This document shows, in pieces, positions 35,307-43,470 of a DNA stretch of 64,000 nucleotides; positions within the stretch are counted from its first letter, which is position 1, and each line of letters starts with the position of its first letter. The translations under genes were made by a program, and so were the position numbers. Location: the NCBI RefSeq assembly GCF_000620625.1, contig NZ_JIAW01000001.1, positions 496,001 to 560,000 on the forward strand. Reading direction: 5' to 3'. The notes below the pieces were generated by a model, which saw nothing but the letters and a program-made list of their open reading frames with translations, did no database searches and was not told the DNA's origin. The DNA comes from Mycobacterium sp. URHB0044 (GTDB lineage Bacteria > Actinomycetota > Actinomycetes > Mycobacteriales > Mycobacteriaceae).

Positions 35307-36125
35307 ATGACGACCCCGCTGCCGCCCGCGTACTTCCTGTCCGACGGCGCCTCCTTCGCTCCGACACCGCTCGCGAACGGGCCGTGGGGCTCGTCGATCA
35401 GCGGAAACTTCGTCGGCGGCCTCCTCGGCCACGTCGTCGAGCGCGATACCGGCGACCCTGAACTGCAGCCCGCCCGGCTGACCGTCGACCTGCTGCGGCC
35501 AGCCGCCATGGCACCTGTGCAGGTCCGGACGTCGATCGTCCGTCGCGGCCGGCGCCTCGTCCTCGTCGAGGCGGAGATGACGCAGTCGGACACGGTGGTG
35601 GCCAAGGCGAGCGCGTTGTTCCTGCGCAAGGGTGAGCAGCCGCCGGGGGCGGTCTGGACATCGCAGGTCGCCATGCCTCCGGTTCCGGCGGAACCCGACG
35701 GTCCGCTCGACGCGGTGCCGATGATGGTTTGGGCCTACGGCAAGAAGCGCGACGTCGCCGGACTGAGCTTCGATCTGAGTGAATGGCAGCACGACGGACC
35801 GAAGTTCGTGTGGCTGCGGGACATCAAACCGCTGGTCGACGGTCAGCCGATGACGGCTTTCACCCGCGCCGCGATGGCCGGGGACGTCGCCAGCTCGCTC
35901 ACCCACTACGGCACCCACGGGCTGCACTACATCAACGCCGACTACACGGTGACGCTGAGCAGATTGCCCGACGGCCCGGACATCGGGCTGGCCGCGCTGA
36001 CGCACTCCAGCCACGGCGGCGTCGCGACGGGCACGGCGGCCATGTTCGACCGCACGGGACCGGTCGGCACCGCCACTGCCACCGCGCTGGCCAATCCCGG
36101 TTTCAGCCCGCGCTCCGCGGGCTGA
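35307..36125 (+). CDS. Acyl-CoA thioesterase-like (double hotdog) protein
   Basis: 272 residues. The N-terminal hotdog has GPWGSSISGNFVGGLLGHVV and RLTVDLLRPAAM, the C-terminal one FTRAAMAGDVASSLTHYG and HYINADYTVTLSR, as in thioesterase-like superfamily proteins of actinobacteria. Likely hydrolyses acyl-CoA esters in the cytosol; the substrate is not predictable. ATG 35307 opens the frame. No operon partner: the next genes are on the other strand. Confidence 0.75.
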   Translation: MTTPLPPAYFLSDGASFAPTPLANGPWGSSISGNFVGGLLGHVVERDTGDPELQPARLTVDLLRPAAMAPVQVRTSIVRRGRRLVLVEAEMTQSDTVVAKASALFLRKGEQPPGAVWTSQVAMPPVPAEPDGPLDAVPMMVWAYGKKRDVAGLSFDLSEWQHDGPKFVWLRDIKPLVDGQPMTAFTRAAMAGDVASSLTHYGTHGLHYINADYTVTLSRLPDGPDIGLAALTHSSHGGVATGTAAMFDRTGPVGTATATALANPGFSPRSAG

Positions 36126-36133
36126 CTCGGCGG

Positions 36134-36286
36134 TCAGCCGGTCGGCTCGCCGGCCTGTTTGGCGGACTCCACGTCTGGCGTGTCGGTCGTCTTCTCGTGG
36201 CCGCCGTCGTCGGCGCTCGACGCGGTTGGATCCCGCTCGTCGAACGAGTCGCCCTCGTCGTCGTAGATTCCCTTACCGCGTGGCAT
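36134..36286 (-). CDS. Small acidic 50-aa hypothetical protein
   Basis: ATG 36286 to TGA 36134-36136. The translation starts MPRGKGIYDDEGDSFDERDP and ends SAKQAGEPTG. Very hydrophilic and acidic, no Cys. Small proteins with an MPRGKGIYDDE-type start are, to my knowledge, widespread in mycobacteria, without known function. It fills most of the gap between the thioesterase and Ddn-like genes and lies downstream of the latter on the same strand (45 bases). Confidence 0.7.
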   Translation of the reverse strand: MPRGKGIYDDEGDSFDERDPTASSADDGGHEKTTDTPDVESAKQAGEPTG

Positions 36287-36331
36287 CTGCGTGGGATGCC
36301 CATCCCCGCGCACGCCAAACCACCTCGCGCT

Positions 36332-36808
36332 TCAGCGCGGTTTCAGCACGACCACGGGAATTTCGCGTTCCGTCCAACTCTGGTAGTTGTCGAAGTCGGC
36401 ATATACGTCAACGAGCTTGGGCCACAACCGTTCCCGCTCCACCGGATCGGCCGTGACCGCGTGCACCGCGCGACGGTCGGCTCCGATCTCGACCAACGTG
36501 TCCGGGTTAGCAGTCAGGTTGCGATACCACTGCGGGTGTTCAGGGCGCCCGCCCTGCGACGCGACGATCACCACGTCGGCCCCGTCGAACATGTACAGCA
36601 GCGGCGTGACGAACACCCTGCCCGACTTGCGGCCCCGATGCTCTAGCAGCAACGTGGGCACCGGCTTGCGGAAGCCGGCACCGATGCGCCACTTCCCGCC
36701 GACCCGCCCGCTCGTCCGGCGATAGACCCAAACATGCACTTTGCCTGCGTATTTGAAGATCTTCGGCAGCAGCGGCGAGTCCAACTGCTTGGGGCGGTCC
36801 TGCGGCAT
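36332..36808 (-). CDS. Deazaflavin (F420)-dependent nitroreductase family protein (Ddn-like)
   Basis: 158 residues from ATG 36808; the longer frame to 37183 lies inside the upstream gene. Family landmarks: VWVYRRTSGRVGGKW, TLLLEHRGRKSGRVFVTPLLY (the strand and turn that bind F420), ASQGGRPEHPQWYRNL and the C-terminal YQSWTEREIPVVVL. Proteins of this fold use F420H2 to reduce quinones or nitro compounds; Ddn activates pretomanid. The start overlaps the PPOX gene stop by one base (TGATG), so the two F420-type genes are translationally coupled. Confidence 0.88.
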   Translation of the reverse strand: MPQDRPKQLDSPLLPKIFKYAGKVHVWVYRRTSGRVGGKWRIGAGFRKPVPTLLLEHRGRKSGRVFVTPLLYMFDGADVVIVASQGGRPEHPQWYRNLTANPDTLVEIGADRRAVHAVTADPVERERLWPKLVDVYADFDNYQSWTEREIPVVVLKPR

Positions 36809-37308
36809 CAGAGATACTGCGCCGTCGACCCGGACACCGGCATCTCGGGCATCCCGAGCTTGCGGTGGTCCCAGCTGCGCGTACGGGTGGGCACCACGCG
36901 CACGGCGACGCGGTTGTTCATCATCTGGTCGACGAAGGGCCGCATGTCTTCGCTGTACGGGCCGGTGTAGCGCTCCCACACGCTGATCCCAACGCGCAGA
37001 AGCAGATCCGGGTCGCTGTCGACGATTTCGGCGCGGCCCTCGATCGACACGCCGCGCAGCGTGTCGTACGTCTTGCCGTCCTCGATCATCACGGTGAGGG
37101 TCGGGTCGCGGCGCAGGTTCACCGCCTTCTGCGACTTGGCCTTGGTCTCGAACCAGATCTCGCCGTCGAGGACGGCGTACCACATGGCCACCAGATGCGG
37201 CTTGCCGTCGGCCGACAGCGTCGCCATGGTCGCGGTGCGGCTGTGATCGATGAATTCGACGATCTCGTCGTCGCTCATGACGATCTTGCCGCGCTCGTTC
37301 TTTCCCAC
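36808..37308 (-). CDS. PPOX-class F420/flavin-dependent protein
   Basis: 166 residues; the true start may be the Met at residue 11 (MSDDEIVEFID). Pyridoxamine-phosphate-oxidase-like split beta-barrel: TATMATLSADGKPHLVAMWYAV, IWFETKAKSQKAVNLRRDP, then ERYTGPY. This matches F420-dependent PPOX proteins of mycobacteria. Substrate unknown. Coupled to the Ddn-like gene downstream and 13 bases after the oxidoreductase stop, so three redox genes may share a transcript. Confidence 0.85.
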   Translation of the reverse strand: MGKNERGKIVMSDDEIVEFIDHSRTATMATLSADGKPHLVAMWYAVLDGEIWFETKAKSQKAVNLRRDPTLTVMIEDGKTYDTLRGVSIEGRAEIVDSDPDLLLRVGISVWERYTGPYSEDMRPFVDQMMNNRVAVRVVPTRTRSWDHRKLGMPEMPVSGSTAQYL

Positions 37309-37321
37309 GTCGTAATGCTTA

Positions 37322-39574
37322 TCAGGCGTTCACGACGGCGACGGTCACCGGGATGCCGTTGAGTGCGCCATTTCCGGACGGCTCGTCGAGGAACTCCGGC
37401 GGCGACAGCACGTTGGTGTTGACGCCAGGGGAGTCGTTGGCCACCGACATCCTGGTGCCGGGCTTGCCGTGCCCCCAGCCGTGCGGCATCGACACCACGC
37501 CGGGTTTGATCGCGTCGGTCACCTCGACCGGCACGTCGAGTCGACCGGCCGACGACGTGACCGTGACGACGTCGCCGTCGGCCACACCGCGCCGGTCGGC
37601 GTCGGCGCGGTGCATCAGCAGGGTGCACCGCTCCCTGCCCTTCATCAACGGTGCGACGTTGTGCAGCCAGGAGTTGTTGGACCGCAGGTGCCGACGGCTG
37701 ACCAGGACCAGGTCGTCGGGTTCCCGCTCGAGCCGTGCGGCCAGCCGCGGCAGATCGTCGAGCAGGTACTGCGGCGCGAGCCGCACCTTGCCGTCGGCGG
37801 TGCCGAGGATGCCCGGCAGTTGCGGGACCATCGGCCCGTAGTTGATGCCGTCGGGTTGTGCCTTCAGTTTCTCCAGTGTCAGGCCGTCGGGATTCTCGCC
37901 GTAGCGGTCGCCGAAGGGCCCCGTGCGCAACGTGAGGTCCAGCACCCGTTCCGGGCCGCCGTGCTCGTAGTTCGCGCGGACCTGTGCGCCGTCGAGCCCT
38001 TGGGTGAACGCCATGTAGTCGAAGAAGCCGTCGTCGATCGCGGCGACGTCGACGTCCTCGGCGGGGGTGCCGGTGCACAAGCCCGTCAGGCGGATCAGGA
38101 TCTCCCACTCCTCGGGACGGTCCGGGTCGTCGGGCGGGAACACCGGCGCCGAGTAGTTCGCGAAGCTGTTCACGGCGAAGTTCAGGATCAGATCGTCGTG
38201 ATGCGCCTGCTCCAGCGGCGACAAGCCCGGCAGGATCACGTCAGCGTGCCGGGTGGTCTCGTTGAGCCACAGGTCGACGGCGATCATCGCCTCCAACTGC
38301 GGCAGCGCCTCGTCGAGCTGGTGGCCGCCGGGCGTGGACAGCACCGGATTGCCCGCGACGGTGATGAGCGCCTTGATCTGGCCCTCCCCCGGCGTCGCGA
38401 TCTCCTCGGCCATGCACGACACCGGCACCTGGCCCAGCACCTCCTTCGCGCCGCGCACCCTGGTGCGAAACCGGCCGAACTCGGCGAGCCCGTCCTCGAG
38501 GCCGGGCTGAGGCTGCACGGTGACCGACCACGCCGCTGGCCGGGGGAACATCAACCCGCCCGGGGTGTCGAAGTGGGCGGTGAGGATGTTGACGACGTCC
38601 ACCAGCCAGCTCGCCAGGCTGCCAAATTCCTGATTGCACAAGCCGATTCGGCCGTACAGCACCGCACGCGGCGTGGCCGCCAGTTCGCGGGCGAGTTCCC
38701 TGATCCGCGGGGCCGGTATGCCGGTGGCGTCGGCGACGCGTTCTGGCGTCCAGTCCGCGGCGACCTCCCGCATGCGCTCCACGCCGTCGAGGTAAGGCGC
38801 TGCGGTTCCGAGCGACACCAGGTCCTCGTCGAACAGGGTGTGCGTGATGGCCAGCAGCAGCGCCGCATCCGTGCCGGGGGTGATGGGCAGCCATTCGTCG
38901 GCGCGCGCCGCGGTGGCGGTGCGGACCGGATCGATGACGATCACCTTGCCGCGCTTGCGAATTCCGTCGACGATGCCCATCACGTCCGGCGCTGCGAGTA
39001 GCGAACCCTGCGACGCCGCGGGGTTGGCACCCATCACGACGAACAGATCGGTGCGTTGGATGTCGGGCACCGGGAACGACCACCAGCCGCCGTACATCAG
39101 GTGCGACGACAGATTCTTCGGCCACTGATCGACGGTGCCCGGCGAGTAGGTGATCGGCATGCCGGACATGCCCAGCAGCACACCGGCGTAACGCGCCAGC
39201 GAGAACGAGTGCGCCAACGGGTTGCCGGTGTAGGCGGTCACCGCACCGATGCCGTACTTCTCGATCACGGGCGTCAGCAGTTCCGTGCACCGCCGGAAGG
39301 CCGCGTCCCAGGTCACCTCCTGCCACTCGCCATCGACCTTGATCATCGGCCGGCGAATGCGGTCGGGGTCTTCGTGCACGGCGCCGAGCGTGGCGCCCTT
39401 CGGGCAGATGTGTCCTGCGCTCCAGGTGTCGTTGCGATTGCCGCGAATACTGGCGACCCGGCCGCCGTCGACCTGAATCTCCAAGCCGCACATGGCCTCA
39501 CACAACGGGCAGGTGTAGAGGTGCAGGCCGTCCTCGCCGACGCCGGCCAGCTGCCTCGTGGATCCACTCGTCAC
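37322..39574 (-). CDS. Molybdopterin-dependent oxidoreductase (Rv0197-like)
   Basis: 750 residues from GTG 39574, six bases after GGGAGG. The 39670 frame start would cross the operator and divergent promoter. The N-terminal [4Fe-4S] ligands are Cys22, Cys25, Cys29 and Cys57 (CPLCEAMC, ICPKG). Molybdopterin-domain segments follow (YTGNPLAHSFSL, GANPAASQGS, VIDPVRTATA, ITPGTDAALLLA), and the C-terminal MGD-binding domain ends with MPHGWGHGKPG. DMSO-reductase superfamily without an export signal, so cytosolic. M. tuberculosis Rv0197 lies divergent to TetR gene Rv0196; the same pair is seen here. Substrate unknown. Confidence 0.9.
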   Translation of the reverse strand: MTSGSTRQLAGVGEDGLHLYTCPLCEAMCGLEIQVDGGRVASIRGNRNDTWSAGHICPKGATLGAVHEDPDRIRRPMIKVDGEWQEVTWDAAFRRCTELLTPVIEKYGIGAVTAYTGNPLAHSFSLARYAGVLLGMSGMPITYSPGTVDQWPKNLSSHLMYGGWWSFPVPDIQRTDLFVVMGANPAASQGSLLAAPDVMGIVDGIRKRGKVIVIDPVRTATAARADEWLPITPGTDAALLLAITHTLFDEDLVSLGTAAPYLDGVERMREVAADWTPERVADATGIPAPRIRELARELAATPRAVLYGRIGLCNQEFGSLASWLVDVVNILTAHFDTPGGLMFPRPAAWSVTVQPQPGLEDGLAEFGRFRTRVRGAKEVLGQVPVSCMAEEIATPGEGQIKALITVAGNPVLSTPGGHQLDEALPQLEAMIAVDLWLNETTRHADVILPGLSPLEQAHHDDLILNFAVNSFANYSAPVFPPDDPDRPEEWEILIRLTGLCTGTPAEDVDVAAIDDGFFDYMAFTQGLDGAQVRANYEHGGPERVLDLTLRTGPFGDRYGENPDGLTLEKLKAQPDGINYGPMVPQLPGILGTADGKVRLAPQYLLDDLPRLAARLEREPDDLVLVSRRHLRSNNSWLHNVAPLMKGRERCTLLMHRADADRRGVADGDVVTVTSSAGRLDVPVEVTDAIKPGVVSMPHGWGHGKPGTRMSVANDSPGVNTNVLSPPEFLDEPSGNGALNGIPVTVAVVNA

Positions 39575-39598
39575 CGAACGCCTCCCAATAATCTGTTT

Positions 39599-39619
39599 GT
39601 TGTGACAGACTGTAACGAC
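39599..39619. promoter_or_regulatory. TetR-type operator between oxidoreductase and TetR genes
   Basis: Near-perfect palindrome: left arm GTTGTGACAG, centre A (39609), right arm CTGTAACGAC; 8 of 10 base pairs match. It sits in the 69-base divergent gap, 25 bases before each start codon, so a bound dimer could block both promoters. Confidence 0.7.
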
Positions 39620-39643
39620 TAATCGGCGGCGAGGGAGGCGATC

Positions 39644-40234
39644 GTGGAGACTGCTCCGGCACCACGGCACCGCCGTAAGGGCTCGCGCAGGGATCCCGCG
39701 ATCGACGCGTCGGTGCTCGAGACCACGCGGCGCCTACTGGTGGAACGCGGCTACTCGGCGACGACGATCGACCTCATCGCCACCACGGCCGGCGTCAGCC
39801 GCCCGGCCATCTACCGCCGATGGACCTCGAAGGCCCACCTCGTGCACGAGGCCGCGTTTCCCGACCTGGGCCCGGAGGCGCCCGCCGACGAGTTCGTCGC
39901 CGAGATCGCCCGGCTGTGCCACGGCGCCATCCGGATGTACGGCGATCCGGTGGTCCGCGAGTCGATACCGGGACTGCTCGTCGACCTGCGCTCGGACCGC
40001 CGGTCACGCCGGGTGCTCAGCGACCGGCTGGAAGCCGCCGCGCGCAGCCGGCTCGCCGTGCGACTCGACGACGCGGTGAGCGACGGCGTCGCGAGATCGG
40101 TGGTCAGCGCGGACACCATCATGGACGCGATCGCGGGAGGCGCCTGGTACGCGGTGTGCGTGCGCCGGGTCAAGGACGTCGACCGGGCGGCCAGGGAACT
40201 CACGCAGCTGGTGCTGCGCGGCGTGCTGTCGTAG
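39644..40234 (+). CDS. TetR family transcriptional regulator (Rv0196-like)
   Basis: 196 residues from GTG 39644 (GGGAGGCGATC upstream). The basic N-terminus is followed by a TetR HTH (about residues 20-66: ETTRRLLVERGYSATTIDLI, then AGVSRPAIYRRWTSKAHLV). The C-terminal helical ligand/dimer domain carries no recognised signature. Divergent from the molybdopterin oxidoreductase with a 21-base palindrome between, so repression of that gene and of itself is likely. The inducer is unknown. Confidence 0.92.
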   Translation: METAPAPRHRRKGSRRDPAIDASVLETTRRLLVERGYSATTIDLIATTAGVSRPAIYRRWTSKAHLVHEAAFPDLGPEAPADEFVAEIARLCHGAIRMYGDPVVRESIPGLLVDLRSDRRSRRVLSDRLEAAARSRLAVRLDDAVSDGVARSVVSADTIMDAIAGGAWYAVCVRRVKDVDRAARELTQLVLRGVLS

Positions 40235-40240
40235 CGCCGC

Positions 40241-40669
40241 TCAGGCGGTCCGGCCGAGCATCGGAAGCAGCAGCCGGCGGCGGGCGCCGATCTCGTCGGC
40301 GAAGTGGTGTAGCGCCAGGGGCACCGAACTCGTGATGGTGACGGCGTCCTGGTCGCCGACGCCGAGCGCCTCGGCGAACTCACTGCTCGCGACGAGTGCC
40401 CACTCCACGTTGGTGGCAGCGCACCGGTCGTCGACGGCGTCGAGGATCGAACCGCAATCCCCGCGAAGCGAATAGACGCCACTGAGGTCGAGAACGAACG
40501 GCTTGTCGCCGAGGATGAAACGCCTGGCGAACTCCGTGACCCGCTCGAGGTTTCTCGCGTCGATGACACCCGTGACGCTGACCACGGTGGCCAGTTGACG
40601 GCAGTGCGCATGGATCTGGGCACCGTTGCAGTCGAACGCCGGGTTTCCGTAGCGGAACGTGGAAGCCAT
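40241..40669 (-). CDS. STAS-domain protein with phosphomimetic-type loop
   Basis: 142 residues from ATG 40669 (GAGG upstream); upstream in-frame Mets at 40681 and 40726 are less likely. STAS core: LATVVSVTGVIDARNLERV, VLDLSGVYSLRGDCGSIL, VEWALVASSEFAEALG. The usual Asp-Ser loop is Gly-Asp here, so no Ser/Thr can be phosphorylated at that site and the Asp would mimic a phosphate. A possible constitutively set regulator or a protein with a new role. It converges with the TetR gene, six bases between ends. Confidence 0.75.
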   Translation of the reverse strand: MASTFRYGNPAFDCNGAQIHAHCRQLATVVSVTGVIDARNLERVTEFARRFILGDKPFVLDLSGVYSLRGDCGSILDAVDDRCAATNVEWALVASSEFAEALGVGDQDAVTITSSVPLALHHFADEIGARRRLLLPMLGRTA

Positions 40670-40960
40670 GGAACGCCTCATTTCGATGGTCGGCTGGTGC
40701 AACCTGACCTTGAAAGTAGCCCGCAAATCTAAGGCGTCCGGCAGCGGCGCCTAATACTCTGCTAAGAACGGACTTTCATACCGTCGTTAACGGACCGGCA
40801 ACAGTTCGAGTCCGGTTTGCACGCCAGCCGTTCGGGGTAATCTCCTGGCCCTTCCGGCGTACCGATCCCCCACGACATCCCCGTCGACCCGGCCCATGCG
40901 GTGCACCACCGGGTTACCCTCTGCGCAAACCCCGAACCGCATTCACGAGATCGTCAGGAC

Positions 40961-42412
40961 ATGATTCGAGTCAGCAGAGTGGTGGCGACGGTCAGCGTCG
41001 CGTGTGTGGGATTGCTCCTCGCCGGCTGCTCGACGGTCACCGAGGGCCACGCGGTGTCCCCGCTCTACGACCCGTTCCGCGCCGGCGGTCTGCCCGCCGA
41101 GGACGGACCCAGCGGCATCCGTGCCGACGCCCCCGAACCGACCGGCGACGTCACCAACACCGACGGCGGAGACGTCGACAGGTTGACGCTGCTGGCCGTC
41201 AACGACGTCACCGATTTCTGGCAACAGAACTACAGCTCGTCGCTGAACGGCACGTTCGAGCCCATCGAGCGCCTCCAGTCCTACGACTCGAAGGATCCGT
41301 CGAGCCCGGCGATCTGCGGCACCGAGACCTACGACGAGCCCAACGCGTTCTACTGCCCCAGCCGCAAGATCATGGCGTGGGACCGGGGCGCGATGGTCCC
41401 CACCGGCCGCGACTTCTTCGGCGACGTATCCATCGGGGCGCTGATGGCCCACGAGTACGGGCACGCCGTGCAGCACATGGCGGGCATCGTCGACGACGAC
41501 ACCCCGGTCATCGTCAGCGAACAACAGGCGGACTGCTTTGCGGGCACGTACATCCGGTGGGTCGCCGAAGGCCAGTCGCCACGGTTCTCGCTCAGCACCG
41601 GTGACGGACTCAACCACGTCCTCGCCGCAGCGATCACCCTCCGCGACCCCATCCTCGGGCCGCAGGACACCGAGATGCTCGAAGAGGGTCACGGCACCGC
41701 ATTGGACCGGGTCAGCGCCTTCCAAATGGGATTCGTCGGCGGCGCCCCGGAGTGCGCGAAGATCGACCTCGACGAGATCGAGGAACGACGCGGCGATCTG
41801 CCGATGGAACTGCCGCTGGACGACACCGGCGACGTGCAGAGCGGTGAGGTTCCCATCGACGAGGACACCTTGGACACGCTGATGGAGGTGCTCGGCGAGG
41901 TGTACAAGCCGAGCGCGGCGCCGACGTTGGCGTACGGCATCCAGCCATGTTTGGGCGTGCAGCCCAGCCCGCCGGCGACGTACTGTCCCGACAGCAACAC
42001 GATCTCCGTCGACCTGCCCGCGCTACAAAAGCTCGGTGAGGCCGACAACGAGTCCAATTACGTTCTGCTGCAAGGTGACAACAGTGCGTTGTCCGTGTTG
42101 ACGTCGCGGTACGCCCTCGCCATGCAACACGAGAACGGCGATCCCCTCGACACCCCCGTGGCGGCGTTGCGGACGGCATGCCTCACAGGGGTCGCGCAGC
42201 GCGCCATGGCCGATCCCTTGGAGCTGCCCAGCGGCAAGAGCCTGATGCTCACCGCCGGAGACCTCGACGAAGCCGTTTCGGGCCTGCTGACCAACGGGCT
42301 GGCCGCGAGCAACGTGGACGGCAAGACGGTGCCCGCCGGCTTCACCCGCATCATCGCCTACCGCTCAGGCCTGACCGGTGGTCGAGACCTCTGCTACAGC
42401 CGCTTCAAATAG
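40961..42412 (+). CDS. Lipoprotein zinc metallopeptidase (LpqM / neutral zinc peptidase type)
   Basis: 483 residues from ATG 40961. Lipobox LLAGC with Cys23, then STVTEGHAV. The zinc site is HEYGH (His164, Glu165, His168), with the downstream SEQQADCFAG segment (Glu187/Asp191) typical of the putative neutral zinc metallopeptidase family. Exported and anchored on the outer face of the membrane. Size and layout resemble LpqM, a lipoprotein metalloprotease needed for conjugal DNA transfer in M. smegmatis, but I cannot say whether this is its orthologue. The 234-base gap before it holds no gene I can support. Confidence 0.85.
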   Translation: MIRVSRVVATVSVACVGLLLAGCSTVTEGHAVSPLYDPFRAGGLPAEDGPSGIRADAPEPTGDVTNTDGGDVDRLTLLAVNDVTDFWQQNYSSSLNGTFEPIERLQSYDSKDPSSPAICGTETYDEPNAFYCPSRKIMAWDRGAMVPTGRDFFGDVSIGALMAHEYGHAVQHMAGIVDDDTPVIVSEQQADCFAGTYIRWVAEGQSPRFSLSTGDGLNHVLAAAITLRDPILGPQDTEMLEEGHGTALDRVSAFQMGFVGGAPECAKIDLDEIEERRGDLPMELPLDDTGDVQSGEVPIDEDTLDTLMEVLGEVYKPSAAPTLAYGIQPCLGVQPSPPATYCPDSNTISVDLPALQKLGEADNESNYVLLQGDNSALSVLTSRYALAMQHENGDPLDTPVAALRTACLTGVAQRAMADPLELPSGKSLMLTAGDLDEAVSGLLTNGLAASNVDGKTVPAGFTRIIAYRSGLTGGRDLCYSRFK

Positions 42413-42601
42413 CCTCTCGCCCTTCTCGCGGTCGATTCCTGCCAACCGCCGATCAGATGCTGCCACCGGAATTATCCCGTGTACCACCGTGTTTGAAGTA
42501 TCAGACCGGCCGGGAAGGCCTCCCCACCGGCCGACAGGGCTTGAAGAACCGCGACCTTTCGGCACGGCTCGAACCGCGAGAAGAAGAAGGAAGAAACTCC
42601 C

Positions 42602-42808
42602 ATGAAGAAGTTCGGATTCGCCACCATCATCGCCAGCGGACTGGTCGCAGGCGTCGTCGGCTTCGCCGCTCCCGCCGTACAGGCTGCCGTCGGCCCGGTG
42701 TCGTCGACCACCATCTCGGCCGACATCGACCACCACGTCTGGCTCGACCAGATTCGTCCTCAGGTCAATGTGCCGCAGGTCGACACCACGGTTCATCAGA
42801 GCCGCTGA
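42602..42808 (+). CDS. Small exported protein, copy 1
   Basis: 68 residues. A cleavable signal peptide (MKKFGFATIIASGLVAGVVG, cleavage likely after APAVQA, residue 28) leaves a mature peptide of about 40 residues with DHHVWLDQI, VNVPQVDTTVHQSR. No Cys and no membrane anchor, so probably released or cell-wall associated. Purine-rich GAAGAAGGAAGAA lies just upstream. I recognise no named family; the His-His-x-Trp and VPQVDTTVHQSR elements are kept in the second copy. Confidence 0.85.
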   Translation: MKKFGFATIIASGLVAGVVGFAAPAVQAAVGPVSSTTISADIDHHVWLDQIRPQVNVPQVDTTVHQSR

Positions 42809-42820
42809 CCGCTCGACGCG

Positions 42821-42850
42821 AAGAGGGGCGCCCATCCGGGCGCCCCTCTT
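42821..42850 (+). terminator. Perfect intrinsic-type terminator of copy 1
   Basis: 13-base perfect stem: AAGAGGGGCGCCC (42821-42833), loop ATCC, GGGCGCCCCTCTT (42838-42850), followed by TCGT. 12 bases after the stop codon. Confidence 0.85.
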
Positions 42851-43118
42851 TCGTGTGACGAGTTCGCCGAGTCCGACGTCACATTCGCGCCATGCCTGTG
42901 ATGGACGACGCCCGCCACGGGCTGAAAAGTGGCCGTGCGACGACGCATCACTGCCAACCGACGATCAGATCCTGCCAGTGGAATGATCCCGCTGACCTCG
43001 GCGTTTAAACAGTCAGTCCGGTCATAAGGGTTTACCAAATGGCCGACATGGGCTCCGAACCGCGGCCCTCCCGCCACGGATCGACCCACTCGAGAAGAAA
43101 AGAAGGAAGAACACCCCG

Positions 43119-43319
43119 ATGAAGAAGTTCGGATTTGCCACCATCATCGCCAGCGGATTGGTCGCAGGCGTCCTCGGCTTCGCCGCTCCGGCCGCCCAGG
43201 CAGCTCCGCTCGTGCCGTCGATCATCCCGACCGGCATCGATCACCACACCTGGCTCGACCAGATCGGCCCGACCGTGAACGTGCCGCAGGTGGACACCAC
43301 GGTTCACCAGAGCCGCTGA
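43119..43319 (+). CDS. Small exported protein, copy 2
   Basis: 66 residues, paralogue of the gene at 42602. The signal peptide is nearly identical (MKKFGFATIIASGLVAGVLG, APAAQA at residues 23-28). The mature peptide has IDHHTWLDQI and VNVPQVDTTVHQSR; the last 14 residues are the same as in copy 1. Differences cluster just after the cleavage site (APLVPSIIPTG against AVGPVSSTTISAD). It has its own leader, ribosome site (GAAGGAAGAA) and terminator, so it can be expressed independently. Confidence 0.85.
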   Translation: MKKFGFATIIASGLVAGVLGFAAPAAQAAPLVPSIIPTGIDHHTWLDQIGPTVNVPQVDTTVHQSR

Positions 43320-43332
43320 CACACAAACCAAG

Positions 43333-43361
43333 AGAGGGGCGCCCCAACCGGGCGCCCCTCT
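43333..43361 (+). terminator. Perfect intrinsic-type terminator of copy 2
   Basis: 12-base perfect stem AGAGGGGCGCCC / GGGCGCCCCTCT with loop CAACC and a short T stretch (TTTCG). 13 bases after the stop codon and nearly identical to the first terminator. Confidence 0.85.
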
Positions 43362-43470
43362 TTCGTATCCAAACCCGCTTTCCGCGAAGTAAACCGCCTC
43401 TGCCGGAAGCGAATACGATGCCCCTCTCCACGGCACACCCGAAACCGCGCCCATGCGGGATACTGAGCCA

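Larger units (their letters stand above)
42431..43366. repeat. Tandem duplication of a small exported-protein cassette
   Basis: Two units offset by 517 bases. Each has a conserved leader (CTGCCAACCG, GATCAGAT, CTGCCA, GGAAT, ATCCCG in order at 42431-42471 and again at 42951-42991), a purine-rich ribosome site, an ORF of 68 or 66 codons and a perfect terminator hairpin. The coding parts have diverged slightly, so the duplication is not recent. Confidence 0.85.

Noticed and set aside
37469..39001. 510-aa plus-strand ORF inside the molybdopterin oxidoreductase
   Set aside because: Antisense shadow; no start context and no recognisable domain.
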